From Lepraria neglecta (lineage: Eukaryota; Ascomycota; Lecanoromycetes; Lecanorales; Stereocaulaceae): a DNA stretch of 64,000 bases. Below are positions 42,032 to 52,192 of this stretch, one piece after another. The notes under the pieces were generated by a model. The model was not told the origin of the DNA, did no database searches, and saw only the letters and a program-made list of their open reading frames with translations. A program made the position numbers and the translations under genes. The stretch spans positions 310,001 to 374,000 of the forward strand of contig CM065653.1 of the NCBI GenBank assembly GCA_033220425.1, given 5' to 3'. Positions within the stretch are counted from its first letter, which is position 1. The number at the start of each line of letters is the position of its first letter.

Positions 42032-44011
42032 ATGAACCTCTTCTTCGGCACGCTCGCCATTGCGTACCTTCTTGCTGCCACTGCGTTTTCTCAAGCCGTC
42101 GATCAAGGCAATTCTCTAGGAGGGGTACTTGTGCTGCCACAAAAGGCCCCACCAGACCCCGCGGCCTCGAACAATGTTCCACCAGCACCGGCGGCCTCGA
42201 ACAATGTCCCACCAGCGACCGTAGCCTCGAGCAGTATTTCACCACCCCCCGCGCTCTGGACCACTATCCCACTAAATCCGGCGCCCTCGAGCGGTGTCCC
42301 ACCAGCGTCCATAGCCTCGAGCAGTATTTCACCAGCCCCCGCGCTCTGGAGCACTATCCCACTAAATCCGGCGCCCTCGAGCGGTGTCCCACCAGCACCG
42401 GCGCCCTCGAGCAATATCCTGCCAGCACCGGCGCCCTCGAGCAATGTTCAACCAGCGCCCGTAGCCTCGAGCAATGTCCCACCAGCACCGGCGCCCTCGA
42501 GCAATATCCTGCCAGCACCGGCGCCGAGCAATGTTCAACCAGCGCCCGTAGCCTCGAGCAATGTCCCTCCAGCTCCCGCGCCCTCGAGCAGTGCCCCACC
42601 AGCCCCCGTGCCTTCGAACAAGGCCGATCAAGGCAATTCTTCAGGAGAAACACTTGTGCTGGCACAAAACACCCCACCGGACAACGCGCCCTCGAGCAAC
42701 CAAGCGCTCGCTTGCCAAAACCCCGGCGGTGTAAACGGCATAGATCCATCATGTTGGGATACATTGGGTATGTCAAATTATACCAACAATTGGTGGGCAA
42801 CTCACCAATCGACATGCGGACCTGCAACCAATTTTTCAACATGTTTTTGGGAAATACACAACATGGGCACAGTAGACTGCACAGGTGTAAGGCCAGGAAC
42901 CTGTCCGGTGCCGAGCGCCCAAAATATGTCACCTCAAGATTGGTACATCGCATACAACATATACGCCATCAATCAGGTCTTTAATTCGCTCTACATGGCG
43001 ATCGGGAACGCGAACACGCTTGCGGGAGAAAAGGTAGGCGCAATAGTCGCCTTCCTCGATCCCCCGCAAAAATCCTCAGTCCTTACCAACGACATCCTCA
43101 CAGCAATTAGTGCCTGCATAAACATAATATTGCCCGTCGGAACTCTCTTCCAAAGACATTTCATCGCTCTAACCCAACAATCACCACCAGTCAGTAAATT
43201 CCTCTTCCCAGTCGGCACGGTCCAAAGCCAGTTGACGCAATGGTCGGCAATCCAACAAGAACTCTCACAAATAGTGCAAGCTTACCAAACCAACGTCTCG
43301 CAAATCATCCCAACAATCGTCAACGACATAGACCTTTTCGTCACCTTTGCAGAAAGTGGCGCGTTCTCCGTAAATCCTCTCCCGGACATGTCAGGCGAGT
43401 CCGACAAGCTCCTCATCGGTCTACAAACCTACGTAATATCCAAAGCTTTGCAAGCCAACAACGTCGTCATCGGCCAGTCCACTAATACCGATATCAACCA
43501 ACTCGTCGCCAATTCAACTGATCAATTAGCGTTCGATACCGGATGCCCTGGCATGGGCTACAACAATATGGGCATGTGCGGTCCTTTCTACTTCGACAAC
43601 ATTACTGGGAATTCTTTTAGTTTGGACGACTTAGGCGACATGCGGAAGAATTACACGAACGAGCTCTCTATCGTGTTAGGTAATTGGACGACGGGGGATA
43701 TGCTTTTTGGCGGCGCGTATCGGTGCCAGAATGAAGGCGGTGTCAAGGGGAGTCTGGCCAACACGGTCATTTCTACCAATGGGAATGTCAGCCTTGATTG
43801 TTTGAGTGATATACAGGTGTGTGAATGGAATCTTGGGAGTCTGGATGTCGACAAGGAATTTACGAATTGTCCATCCCAGATTGGGTATGTGGTTAATGGG
43901 TGTGGGGGTGGGGGGTGTGGGGAGGATGGGATTGATGTTAATGTGCCGAATGGGTATTTGGGGCGGTATTTGGTGAATCCGAACTCCCTTGATTGTGTCT
44001 GTAATACTTGA
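42032..44011 (+). CDS. Secreted protein with Pro/Ala/Ser tandem repeats and a Cys-rich globular domain
   Basis: Predicted 659-aa extracellular protein without introns. The signal peptide is MNLFFGTLAIAYLLAATAFSQA. Residues about 45-200 consist of imperfect 10-residue repeats of the type PAPAPSSN(V/I)(P/L/Q), some organised as 30-residue super-repeats (PALW(T/S)TIPLNPAPSSGV), flanked by two related segments (QGNSLGGVLVL and QGNSSGETLVL). The remainder (about 225-659) is globular with many Cys (CQNPGGVNGIDPSCWDTLG, CGPATNFSTCFWEI) and several N-glycosylation sites; it ends SLDCVCNT. It resembles uncharacterised secreted fungal proteins. The repeat spacer is probably O-glycosylated and could present the globular domain away from the cell wall. 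Start at 42032 is preferred over an in-frame Met five codons earlier because it gives a clean signal peptide. Confidence 0.75.
   Translation: MNLFFGTLAIAYLLAATAFSQAVDQGNSLGGVLVLPQKAPPDPAASNNVPPAPAASNNVPPATVASSSISPPPALWTTIPLNPAPSSGVPPASIASSSISPAPALWSTIPLNPAPSSGVPPAPAPSSNILPAPAPSSNVQPAPVASSNVPPAPAPSSNILPAPAPSNVQPAPVASSNVPPAPAPSSSAPPAPVPSNKADQGNSSGETLVLAQNTPPDNAPSSNQALACQNPGGVNGIDPSCWDTLGMSNYTNNWWATHQSTCGPATNFSTCFWEIHNMGTVDCTGVRPGTCPVPSAQNMSPQDWYIAYNIYAINQVFNSLYMAIGNANTLAGEKVGAIVAFLDPPQKSSVLTNDILTAISACINIILPVGTLFQRHFIALTQQSPPVSKFLFPVGTVQSQLTQWSAIQQELSQIVQAYQTNVSQIIPTIVNDIDLFVTFAESGAFSVNPLPDMSGESDKLLIGLQTYVISKALQANNVVIGQSTNTDINQLVANSTDQLAFDTGCPGMGYNNMGMCGPFYFDNITGNSFSLDDLGDMRKNYTNELSIVLGNWTTGDMLFGGAYRCQNEGGVKGSLANTVISTNGNVSLDCLSDIQVCEWNLGSLDVDKEFTNCPSQIGYVVNGCGGGGCGEDGIDVNVPNGYLGRYLVNPNSLDCVCNT
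42166..42610. repeat. Coding tandem repeats, 30-bp unit with 90-bp super-units
   Basis: Repeated words (CCGGCGCCCTCGAGCAAT and relatives) spaced by 30 bp or multiples of it. One position has lost a codon. All units preserve the reading frame of the secreted protein. Because the period is divisible by three, the other frames also stay open. Confidence 0.85.
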
Positions 44012-44912
44012 ATCAGGGGGAGAAAGGAAGAAAGAGGATATCATGTCTCGAAGTTTTTCTTCTCTCTCTCTCTCTAGAGGGAGAGAGCATTATTCACGCC
44101 TGGACTTATTTTTCCACCGGGCAAGATCAAGAAGTGGTCGGATGCTCTGAGCTGGTTATTTTTTTTTATATATTTTTTTTGGGTTGGAAGGCAGTCCTTC
44201 GGCATTTTCGCGTTCTAGCAAGGCGTTTATTGCATGGGACAGGCATAGTGTTTGAGTTGAGCTGGGCGCTCCTCTATCGTTGCTGGTATAGCATAGCATA
44301 GCATAGCATAGCATAGCGCTTTAGCATACTTACTGCTAGGGATGCAGAAAATACAATGGAAAAATTTGTAAAACATTGGCCGGTGCCTGCTTTGGTGGTT
44401 TGCGAGGCAGAGTATTGGTTGCTACTGAACTTTGGGGTTTCGTGTCCTGCTTTACTGTTTGGGGGGTTTTGCCTAATGGAGACTTTTGTTGGAAAGCCGA
44501 TGGTGGATGTCTTTTTTGTCTGCATTGAGAAGCGGGTCTCTATCTTCTCTGCTCTACTCTTTTCTCATTCAATTTTAACTTGCTTACAGCTATTGGACTG
44601 ACAGAATTCAGTTCTCTTTTAACTGACTCCGATGCTTTTGTTACTTGGGGGCAACTTTTCGAAAAAATTTGAGTCTTCGAGTTTGCAATATCATTGTACC
44701 AAAACCTAACAGTCAGCCAAACAAGCTACCGTGATGGTTCAGCAATAGCCTGGTGTCAAGTCCGTCATACTGATCCCTTCCATCATTACGCGTCCACGGT
44801 TTCGTCTCAACTCCGTCATAGTCAGACCCTCCGCGGTAATGCTTCATCAACAACCTCGTAATCTACACCGCTCGCTCATTCACCACCATCTCCAAACCAG
44901 ATCATTGCTATA
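44012..44912. other. Intergenic stretch rich in simple repeats
   Basis: Contains a (CT)n run (about 44058-44076) followed by a GAGAGAG stretch that can pair with it, a T-rich run near 44159-44181, and a pentanucleotide array (ATAGC)n at about 44286-44317. No gene recognised. Confidence 0.5.
44286..44317. repeat. Pentanucleotide microsatellite (ATAGC)n
   Basis: About six copies in tandem. Confidence 0.9.
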
Positions 44913-45521
44913 GTGGAGACACAATGCAAAAGTTCTGCCTCGATGAAACCGCTCCACTCGGGTAGTTGTCGCAGCCAAAAAAAAATTGCCTCACTGATCT
45001 CACCGGTAATCGCGTCTCTACATTATTGGACAAACAGCGCTGATCATAATCCGAGGCCTCGTCACTCCCCGTCGGCATATCGCGCTGATGGTAATGCCGA
45101 GACAGGTGACGGTATACCGAGACATCACGTGGCTAATTTAACACCGTCTGCCGGCACTTATGACACAAGCTACGAAACTGGCATAAGCTTATTGAGATGC
45201 CTGCTCACAGACAATCATCCCAGAAACCTTATCTTACCTCTTGCACCCGCCTTGCCAGATTGTAAAAAATCATCCCGTGATCTACACTTCCCCACAAGTC
45301 CAGGCCTCGGACACATCGATCGAAGCACATGGGAACGTCAAATGCAATCTCAACACTCACAGTTACGATCGATACGAGATGAAAGTGGATATTCCACGAG
45401 TCATAGGCAAGCTGAAAATCGGAGATACACAGAACAATTTCCAGATTCATTTGAAACAAGGCATCTGGATGGGATTTATGGTGGCAAATGGACAGGGTAT
45501 CGGAAGGCGCGTAATAGGTAA
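44913..45521 (+). CDS. Doubtful hypothetical ORF (202 aa)
   Basis: The frame is open for 203 codons from METQCKSSASMKPLH to a stop at 45521. Composition is polar and unstructured (many Ser, Arg, His), with no signal peptide, domain or splice-supported neighbour, and another frame is open over its right half. It could be chance. Listed because of its length in a stretch without other genes. Confidence 0.2.
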   Translation: METQCKSSASMKPLHSGSCRSQKKIASLISPVIASLHYWTNSADHNPRPRHSPSAYRADGNAETGDGIPRHHVANLTPSAGTYDTSYETGISLLRCLLTDNHPRNLILPLAPALPDCKKSSRDLHFPTSPGLGHIDRSTWERQMQSQHSQLRSIRDESGYSTSHRQAENRRYTEQFPDSFETRHLDGIYGGKWTGYRKARNR

Positions 45522-45880
45522 GGGGTAAGTGGCGGTAAGGTAAGGAGGTGCGTCATTTACATGTTTGGTGGATGGACACCGAACGCAAGATGGTGTGCGT
45601 GTGAGATTCCAGGGGTTTGGTCCCCGCGGGGTTTGATTGAGGGGAGACCCAATATTCTTTTTTTGTGGATCTGTCGATTTGCAAGTGGATAGAATCATGC
45701 TAGAACCACACCACAGAGATCATGTACTATGAAGGTAGCAAAAGACGTTAATACCAAGTAAATTAGTCATAGGACAATCATACTGCCATCATCGGAAATG
45801 CATAGCACAAATCTCCTTTCCCTCAACCCCCACCATAGCACCATCGAGATCTGGTACCCGGCTATGCATAAATATTTACT

Positions 45881-46093
45881 TCACCCAAAATGGCATTCTT
45901 CGACATCATATGCGCCCAAACCCAATCTACCCTTGTGAATTGGTAGACCCGTAAGAGAGTTAATCATCCGCGCTTCTAACGCATGCGCACGTGTAATTTC
46001 ATGCGGACGTTGCGGCTCAAAAGCGCGCGCAATGGTAGGAGATGGCGGAGGCGACTCCTCATTGTGCAAGGTGCGACGTCCGCAGAGAGACAT
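45881..46093 (-). CDS. Possible small protein (70 aa), hypothetical
   Basis: Begins MSLCGRRTLHNEESPPPSPT and continues with a basic/helical stretch (RPHEITRAHALEARMINSL) to a stop at 45881. No domain recognised. It may be a small gene or chance. Confidence 0.25.
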   Translation of the reverse strand: MSLCGRRTLHNEESPPPSPTIARAFEPQRPHEITRAHALEARMINSLTGLPIHKGRLGLGAYDVEECHFG

Positions 46094-46588
46094 TGTGTAT
46101 AGTGATTGAGATTGATGAGGTATGCGGTCGAGATTTGCGTTGGATATCCTACTACTCTAATTGGTTCATCGAACATTAGTAGGATTTTCGTTTAGAGAAG
46201 CGTCTCATGGTCTTGAAATTTGGGACAAATCCATATAGTGTTCAAGCCAAGTCTACGTACCCTTTTCAATAGCCTTTATTCTCGGAATCGAATTGCAGAG
46301 TCTTCAGCGGAATTGAGGATTGGGCTCTAATCAGAAATTAACGAAGCATAGGATACATACATACTTTAATATCTTCATCTGGACCAATATCATTTCGAAG
46401 CCCAGCGATCAGAATAGTAAGAACAATGCTTCATATGGGGAAAATGATACCTCAGCCATGGCGCTGCTCAAAGTCTATGTCCCAGAATCTTCGCTACAGC
46501 CGCTCTTTTTTCCATCGAGAAAGACTCGAGCTCTTTTCAATTCGAACAATTTCTTTGTTACCATTTATGCATTGTGATCTGCCTTACC
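46094..46588. other. Intergenic stretch
   Basis: No gene recognised; the right end carries the TATA-like element of the mini-family copy 1. Confidence 0.3.
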
Positions 46589-46596
46589 TATATAAA
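46589..46596 (+). promoter_or_regulatory. TATA-like element
   Basis: TATATAAA in a C-rich context about 120 bp upstream of the Met at 46716; a good match to a core-promoter TATA box for mini-family copy 1. Confidence 0.4.
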
Positions 46597-46715
46597 CCCC
46601 TTTACTGCACGAGTAACTCATCTCCCCACAGCATCCCAAACATCTCAAACTCCAAACAGATCATCCACAACATCATCAACTACTTCCCAAACCACCTACC
46701 TCACCTATCAACCAT

Positions 46716-47051
46716 ATGCGTACCCTACAACCTCGGCTTCACATGTGGCCACACATATCCCACGGCGCCCGCAACAACCCAGAGACCCGCATTAGCAACG
46801 TGCCTACACCATGCATCCAATGCGATCCCACGACCATCATAGCCAAATCCCTGATAGGGGAACCAAAGCATACGAGAGGACTAGCGTATATCATATCCTC
46901 TGGAGACATAGTTGTGAGCGAATTCATGGTGCGCGATGCCGTCCGTATGATGAGCGTTCGCTCTAAAGAGGGGATAATTGTGAATGTCAATACAATTGTT
47001 GGATTGTCGAAGAAGGAGAAAGAGGTTGAGAGGAAGGAGAGAAGGCTGTGA
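46716..47051 (+). pseudogene. TCGH/CxxC mini-family, copy 1
   Basis: A frame from MRTLQPRLHMWPH contains VPTPCIQCDPTTIIAKSL, then GLAYIISSGDIVVSEFMVRDA and a Lys/Glu-rich end. The FTCGH motif that pairs with the CIQC motif in copy 2 is also present in the DNA, but in another frame (NLGFTCGHTYPTAP). Copy 1 therefore appears to carry two small frame changes around that motif. It is related to copy 2 at 47679 by MxxLQP, TCGH, C(I)QC(D/E)P and GDI motifs. The Cys/His spacing suggests a small zinc-binding module. No named family recognised. Confidence 0.35.
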
Positions 47052-47678
47052 GGGTGGAGAAGACTAGGGAGAGGTTTGGGAGTAGTGATAGTGTGTTGAG
47101 GAGTGTGAAGTGGAGGAAGCGTTTGTGGAGGTGGGGGTGGTAATGCCGTAGGTCAGAAGGGGGTTCTTGAAATGATTGAATGCTAGAATTGTCTCCAATT
47201 GCAGGACCTAGTCTTCCTACCCGAAATCAAAGTTAACATTACCAAAAGACAACAGCCCTCGTAGTCCTCGTTCACTGGCATCTGTGTTCCTTTGTCCATT
47301 GTACTTGATTGCTGAACCTCCCGCTCAGAACCCTATTGAAGTACACCTTTCTTGGAACATTGTCTGGAATGTAGAAATCATGCTGTAGCATCGTCGTTTT
47401 AGCGCCATGGCCAAGCATTGCTTCGCTTATTGTTCAATCTATTTCGCCCAACTTGATGATTGGTCGAAAGACCCACCTTATCTTTATGAACCAAAATAAG
47501 AACGCTCTCTCTCTCTTTGCCCAAATAATGTTTTTGTTCATCAATAGCCTTCTCCCCAACATGCATAAAGCCTGTATGTCTCAAGACCTTACTCATCTAC
47601 ACACAGCATCTACTCAAGCCCCCAACCATCAAACCAAACCCCACCCAAAGAACGTGCCGCCTAATCATTCTTTCCACG

Positions 47679-47885
47679 ATGCTACAGCCCTACCATTTCC
47701 ACTTCACATGCGGCCACAACCAGATCTCCAAGCCAGATCGTATCCCCGTCGACGGCATTGAGAATCACAAGCGTCGCTGCATCCAATGCGAGCCTAACAC
47801 CCTTTCCGCGAGGGTTTTGGAGAGGGGCCTGAAGGTGAGCGCTGGCAAGCCTTGGGTGATGCCGAATGGGGATATCGAAGCCTGA
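47679..47885 (+). CDS. TCGH/CxxC mini-family, copy 2 (small zinc-binding-like protein)
   Basis: 68 aa: MLQPYHFHFTCGHNQISK, then a charged linker and RRCIQCEPNTLSARVLERGL, ending NGDIEA. The C-x-H ... C-x2-C arrangement suggests one zinc site. Immediately after the stop, another frame (from 47866 to 48081) continues with EFVIKWVAGVMVKVKL and a long Glu/Asp-rich tail. That parallels SEFMVRDAVRMM in copy 1, so the ancestral protein was probably longer and copy 2 has a frame change at about 47870. Function unknown. Confidence 0.4.
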   Translation: MLQPYHFHFTCGHNQISKPDRIPVDGIENHKRRCIQCEPNTLSARVLERGLKVSAGKPWVMPNGDIEA

Positions 47886-48081
47886 CGGGGCGGAGTTCGT
47901 GATAAAGTGGGTCGCTGGGGTGATGGTGAAGGTTAAGTTGAGTAGTGAAGACGAGGGTGCTAACGAGGGGGATGAGGATGAGACTGAGACTGAACGAGAA
48001 GAGAAGAAGCAGTATGAGGAATTGGGACGAGCAATGGGACGTCTGGGGATCAGTAATCAGGCGTGTGTGCGAGATGCTTAA

Positions 48082-48788
48082 TGCATCATCGGCATGCATG
48101 AGGAGAGGGTATGCTGCAATTTGAATGCTGATTTCGTCCTAGCGCATGCGTAGTCTTCTGTTGCAATGCAGACATATCTTGCTCGAACCACCCACCGATG
48201 ACTCTGAAAATGATATCGAGTTTCCTGTAGGCCAATGACCGTGATTCTTTTCGAAACATCGCCATATTTCCTGATTCCGATCAAATGAAAAGTCTGTTAG
48301 CATTCATTCGAATTCAGCCCACGCTTCCAGAAGTTAAACTTCGAGTTTACTTTTGCATACTTGTCTTTACAGTCCAGTAATCAAGAAACCGGCTCTCTCT
48401 CGCACACAATTTCATGACAGATTGCGATCTTAACAAAGGTCGGTAAGGCAACTTAAGCACTGGCGCGTGCGCTTCATTCTCGAAGTAGATAAAATACCTC
48501 TTTTCCGATCGCGCGATTCGTATCTCAGCCAATCCCCACGCATTTGACTCATGACCACGACTCCTTAAAGTAAGAGCCCCTAATCTCTAAAAGTAATATG
48601 CTTGTAGATCCTGTCGCTTCCTCACAATTGTTGACTCTTGGGTCGGCACTCGCGGATATTTTCAGGGGGCGAAATTGAGGAGGCTCAAAGCTTGTCTGCA
48701 AGCTGAAGCTCTCCAGGAATTATTCTAGAAATCTGCATCAGTCTATCAGATAACCATAAGGACGTCCCCGTGGCGCCTCACAAAGCCC
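48082..48788. other. Intergenic stretch
   Basis: About 700 bp; no gene, RNA or repeat recognised. Confidence 0.3.
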
Positions 48789-49150
48789 AACGCTTGCCAA
48801 CGGCGAACCTAATCTACATCTTGCGTGTCAACGCCTTACACTAGAAATCTTGATCAAATCACTGATCTGCGCTATTTTCTCGATCGTATTCTGGAGTCTG
48901 GACTCCTCACTCCAGGACCCCACAGACAAGCCCGAGCAAATCCACGAGCCGCTTAGTGGATGGGCTTTCTTTGCGGTAACGCTTACCAACGGTGAACCTT
49001 ATCTTATTCTTGCTCTTTTCAGTCATCCAGGTGTCTCGAATTCTTCTGAAACCCTGTCCAGATTGTCGATCGCTGCAATTTTCGAGATCGTGTTCTGGAG
49101 TCTAGGCTCTTTGGCATTCAACAGAGTCCAACTGGCGCTTGGCCAGGCTT
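48789..49150. repeat. Diverged tandem duplication of about 190-204 bp
   Basis: AACGCTTGCCAACGGCGAACCT at 48789 recurs as AACGCTTACCAACGGTGAACCT at 48978 (189 bp). TTCTGGAGTCT near 48889 recurs near 49093 (204 bp). An open frame (48850-49263) reads across both copies and contains IFSIVFWSL and IFEIVFWSL, but it has no family match and may be incidental. Confidence 0.6.
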
Positions 49151-49263
49151 CCGAGGTGGCGGTTCTGAGCGAGGAGCCGAGCTCTATGTTGATCCTGCTT
49201 TTTGGAACTTTGCTCTATGCAGAAGTTCCATCCATATCGCCGATCATGGCAATTCCCAGGTAA

Positions 49264-49964
49264 TAATCTAGGATGCAGAAGGCTTAGCCTCCAAAGAAAT
49301 TGTCCTGACGCATAAGGAATTGGGCCTCGGGGGTGACGCTTCTGGAGGATGAGCCTCATGGGGATCTTCCGCTAAGATTCTTCAACGGCTTGCATTCTGC
49401 TAGCCGCTCTGTTCGCCATACTGATAGTTGCGATCCGAGGTCAATATAGGGCATCCTGAAGCAGCTTTGACGTAAGGCGTATGCATCTACTGTCAGAAGG
49501 CATGATCTCGATATAAGTCACCAGAATCGCATATGGTCGAAGTAGGAACACGTGAATAGCATTTGGGACCACAATACCTCCCCTAAGCCAGTGCCGACGT
49601 TTGCCCTCTGGAGACTTGGAGCTTGGCACTGAGGACTAATGTTTGGCCCCATCGGTGCCCCCGCGAGCCCTAGCAGGAGTTGCTGTTCTGTTGATTTTGT
49701 TTGCATCAACTTGCTGTGGAAGAGGTATGCTGTTGCCCTGGTTGACGTTGTTCGGCGGAGGCCAATGCACGAGGGGCTACTGGCGATTACTTGCACTGGG
49801 TATGATTAGATTACATGTACGAGAAGCAGTTCGAAGACGCATTGATCACAGTGCAGCCACATCCTTTTCACGTCCTTAGCCCTTGATATAATCCCTAAAC
49901 ATCCCTTTCTTCATCGTACACCCCAATTACCCCTGCACAAGCCCCCTTTCACCTCTTCTCCACC
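49264..49964. other. Intergenic stretch
   Basis: About 700 bp. An open frame at 49643-49879 has a hydrophobic start but no family support. Nothing else recognised. Confidence 0.3.
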
Positions 49965-50318
49965 CTACGGCATCCCAACAACAACGCCCACAGCCCCAGC
50001 ACCCACACCCATAGCCCAAACCCCAGTAGCCCTCGGCGCCGGATTAGACGTCGCGGTGACCGCTCCCACAGTACCAGCCGCGCCATCCACGCCTACACCG
50101 CCCGATGAACCGGCGGTTCCGCATGATGATCCGCCTTCGCCAGCTACGACGCCACCAGAGGAGGTGGAGGAGGACATTTGACGAGCTATGAGCTGGTATT
50201 GGGTTGTTAGTTGAAGTTTTGGTAGAGAGAAAGCGGAGAAATGGCTTAAAATCGGGTCCGCTGCTGCGAGGGAGAGGAGACTCCAAATGAGCAGGAAGGC
50301 GGTTGTTTGGAGACGCAT
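49965..50318 (-). CDS. Small GPI-anchored-type cell-surface protein
   Basis: Predicted 117 aa. The N-terminal signal peptide is MRLQTTAFLLIWSLLSLAAADP, followed by a short mature segment (SAFSLPKLQLTTQYQLIARQ), a Ser/Gly-rich low-complexity region with one Cys, and a hydrophobic C-terminal tail rich in Gly, Ala and Val (ATGVWAMGVGAGAVGVVVG). A short polar stretch precedes the tail (SNPAPRATG), consistent with a GPI-attachment signal, though the tail is weaker than usual. Such short GPI proteins are common in fungi and mostly uncharacterised. Confidence 0.6.
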   Translation of the reverse strand: MRLQTTAFLLIWSLLSLAAADPILSHFSAFSLPKLQLTTQYQLIARQMSSSTSSGGVVAGEGGSSCGTAGSSGGVGVDGAAGTVGAVTATSNPAPRATGVWAMGVGAGAVGVVVGMP

Positions 50319-51427
50319 TTTGCTTGTTTTGTAGTGGGAGAAAGAGGTATAGGATGCAATTGACAGTTAGTAGTGTATTGAGAGGGGCTCAATGCATATT
50401 TGTATACAAGACGGAGCAAGGAGAGAGGTCTGCCGCTACCTCCTCACCACCTACCTCAGGTAGACCAGAAGATGACATTTTCGCCCTGGCATCCTCGCGC
50501 TCGACCAGTCACGGCCTCGGCTGGAAGAACGTCACCCTACCGATTACCCAGAATGGCATCTTTCAGGCAATCCTTTCCCATTCCATCGTGGGCGGCCTAT
50601 AGCTTATCACTGGTTGAGGTGATGACGAAAGAGTTCAATTTGATCTAGGACATTGGGGTTGGACTAAAGGGACCACCAAGCTTTGCTAGCCTGGTAGAGC
50701 GGAGGCTAAGAAATAGTTTCCGCGGCGCTTGTTAGTTTGTTTCGTTTCCTCTTCATGCGCGTCATTTTGATGGGCAGGCTTCATCGAATTCGGCAATGCT
50801 GTCTTTGTACAGACAGGTGTTCCAATACACTAGTGCATTAGATACCTCAGCAAGAGCCGTCCACATTCTAACTGCTCTAGATGTTCTGGATTCGGGGTCC
50901 GTGATAAAGAGGAGCGAGTTGATAGGCTATGGTCCATCCAGCTTGCATTGATTACCGTGGGCTGAGGCGGAGTAAGGCTGCACTCAACAGTATTGCATGT
51001 TCTGGTATATTAGACAATGTCGCCATTCTTCCAGTTCTCTTTCTTCAATACTCGCAAATGCGGCCACTTTCTTCTCACCCAAGTTCTGGGACACCACACC
51101 CAGTGCGATAGAAACATAGCATACTTTATCCATCAAACGCTGTCGATCAGCTCACCCCTTTCGCCGTCGCATCCCTTGTTCGGATGGCTTCGTGACGCTA
51201 AGACACCGTGTCAAAAACGAACTTCGATACTCGGACTCCCGAGGCGCAGCTACGTATTTTGTGGTCGAAATCTACATCGCATATTCTTGAACCCGGGAAG
51301 CTCCTGATCTGGACTCACCAGCGTATCTAAAGTTTCGAAAGGGCGCGCGCCATCCTTGTCTTCGTCGATCGAACTGCAAGACTAGCTGTTTAGTCTTGAC
51401 GCGATATCGTGGGACCAAAGCAGTCGC
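50319..51427. other. Intergenic stretch, 1.1 kb
   Basis: Promoter of the GPI-type gene at the left; otherwise no gene recognised. Short open frames lack family features. Confidence 0.3.
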
Positions 51428-52192
51428 ATGGCAGCCTGCGGCTTTGACTCCGTCTCGCCCCGTGAAATGGCCTCTGCCACGCCTGCGAACAATCACATGG
51501 GCCCGACTTTAGTCCATGGCTGGGTCTCGACAAATTGTGGACGAGGAACTATAGACATACTTTGGAGCTGTCTGTTTACAGTCTTTCTTTGCGTTTGGAC
51601 CGCGATTCACCTTCCCGTTCCATTATATCGTGGAGACAAGCCACTGTATAGACGTGATAAAATTGTTAGGAGCAAGGTCATTCCAGCACTCCTTAGTGTC
51701 ATCGCGCCTGAGTTTCTTGGTTATACTGCCATGATCGAATTCTTGAAGGCTCGGAAGAGAGTCAAATTATTACGACGCTTGACAAAACTAAGATTATCTC
51801 TAACCCATGGGTTCTTTCTAGACATGGGAGGGATATGTCTTACTACCATTGATGGTAAATACCATCAACTTAGTGAGAGAGACATCGATCAGGCCTTGCT
51901 ATTACGCGAATACGAGGTGTCAAGCCATACTGAGGAATAGGCGTCTCAGCTTGGAAAGATATCCCAGGATCAAATCAACGGTGTCTCAAAGTCTGACAGC
52001 TTGACGAAGCTTTTCACCTACTTGCAAGCATTGTGGTTCGTCACGCAGGTTATCTCGCGATCGTTTGCACGCCAAGCGGTGACCCTACTGGAAGTTAGTA
52101 CATCGGCATATGTACTATGCGCTGTCCTTTCCTATGGAGCTTAGTGGAAGAAGCCTCAAGGCTGTGCAATACCTGTCATGATCTCCTGCTCT
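51428..52192 (+). pseudogene. Fungal integral membrane protein family, interrupted by TAG codons
   Basis: The first 170 codons encode GWVSTNCGRGTIDILWSCLFTVFLCVWTAIHLPVP, a signature I recognise from a widespread uncharacterised fungal membrane family (GWVS...GRGTxDILxSCLFT...W). These are followed by APEFLGYTAM and THGFFLDMGGI. A TAG at 51938-51940 ends the frame after SHTEE, but the same frame continues with family-like sequence (LTKLFTYLQALWFVTQVISR, TLLEVSTSAYVLCAVL). A second TAG at 52142-52144 stands where relatives have Trp before WKKPQ. No intron explains either stop, so this looks like a recently inactivated gene. Family function unknown. Confidence 0.6.

Noticed and set aside
42166-42610. 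CRISPR-like regular repeats
   Set aside because: The repeats are in-frame coding repeats of a secreted protein in a eukaryote, with no spacers or cas genes.
16996-52144. Reassigned TAG codon in this organism
   Set aside because: NHA1 and the PTH11-like gene use TAG as their normal terminator, so nuclear TAG reassignment is not supported; nonsense mutation is simpler.
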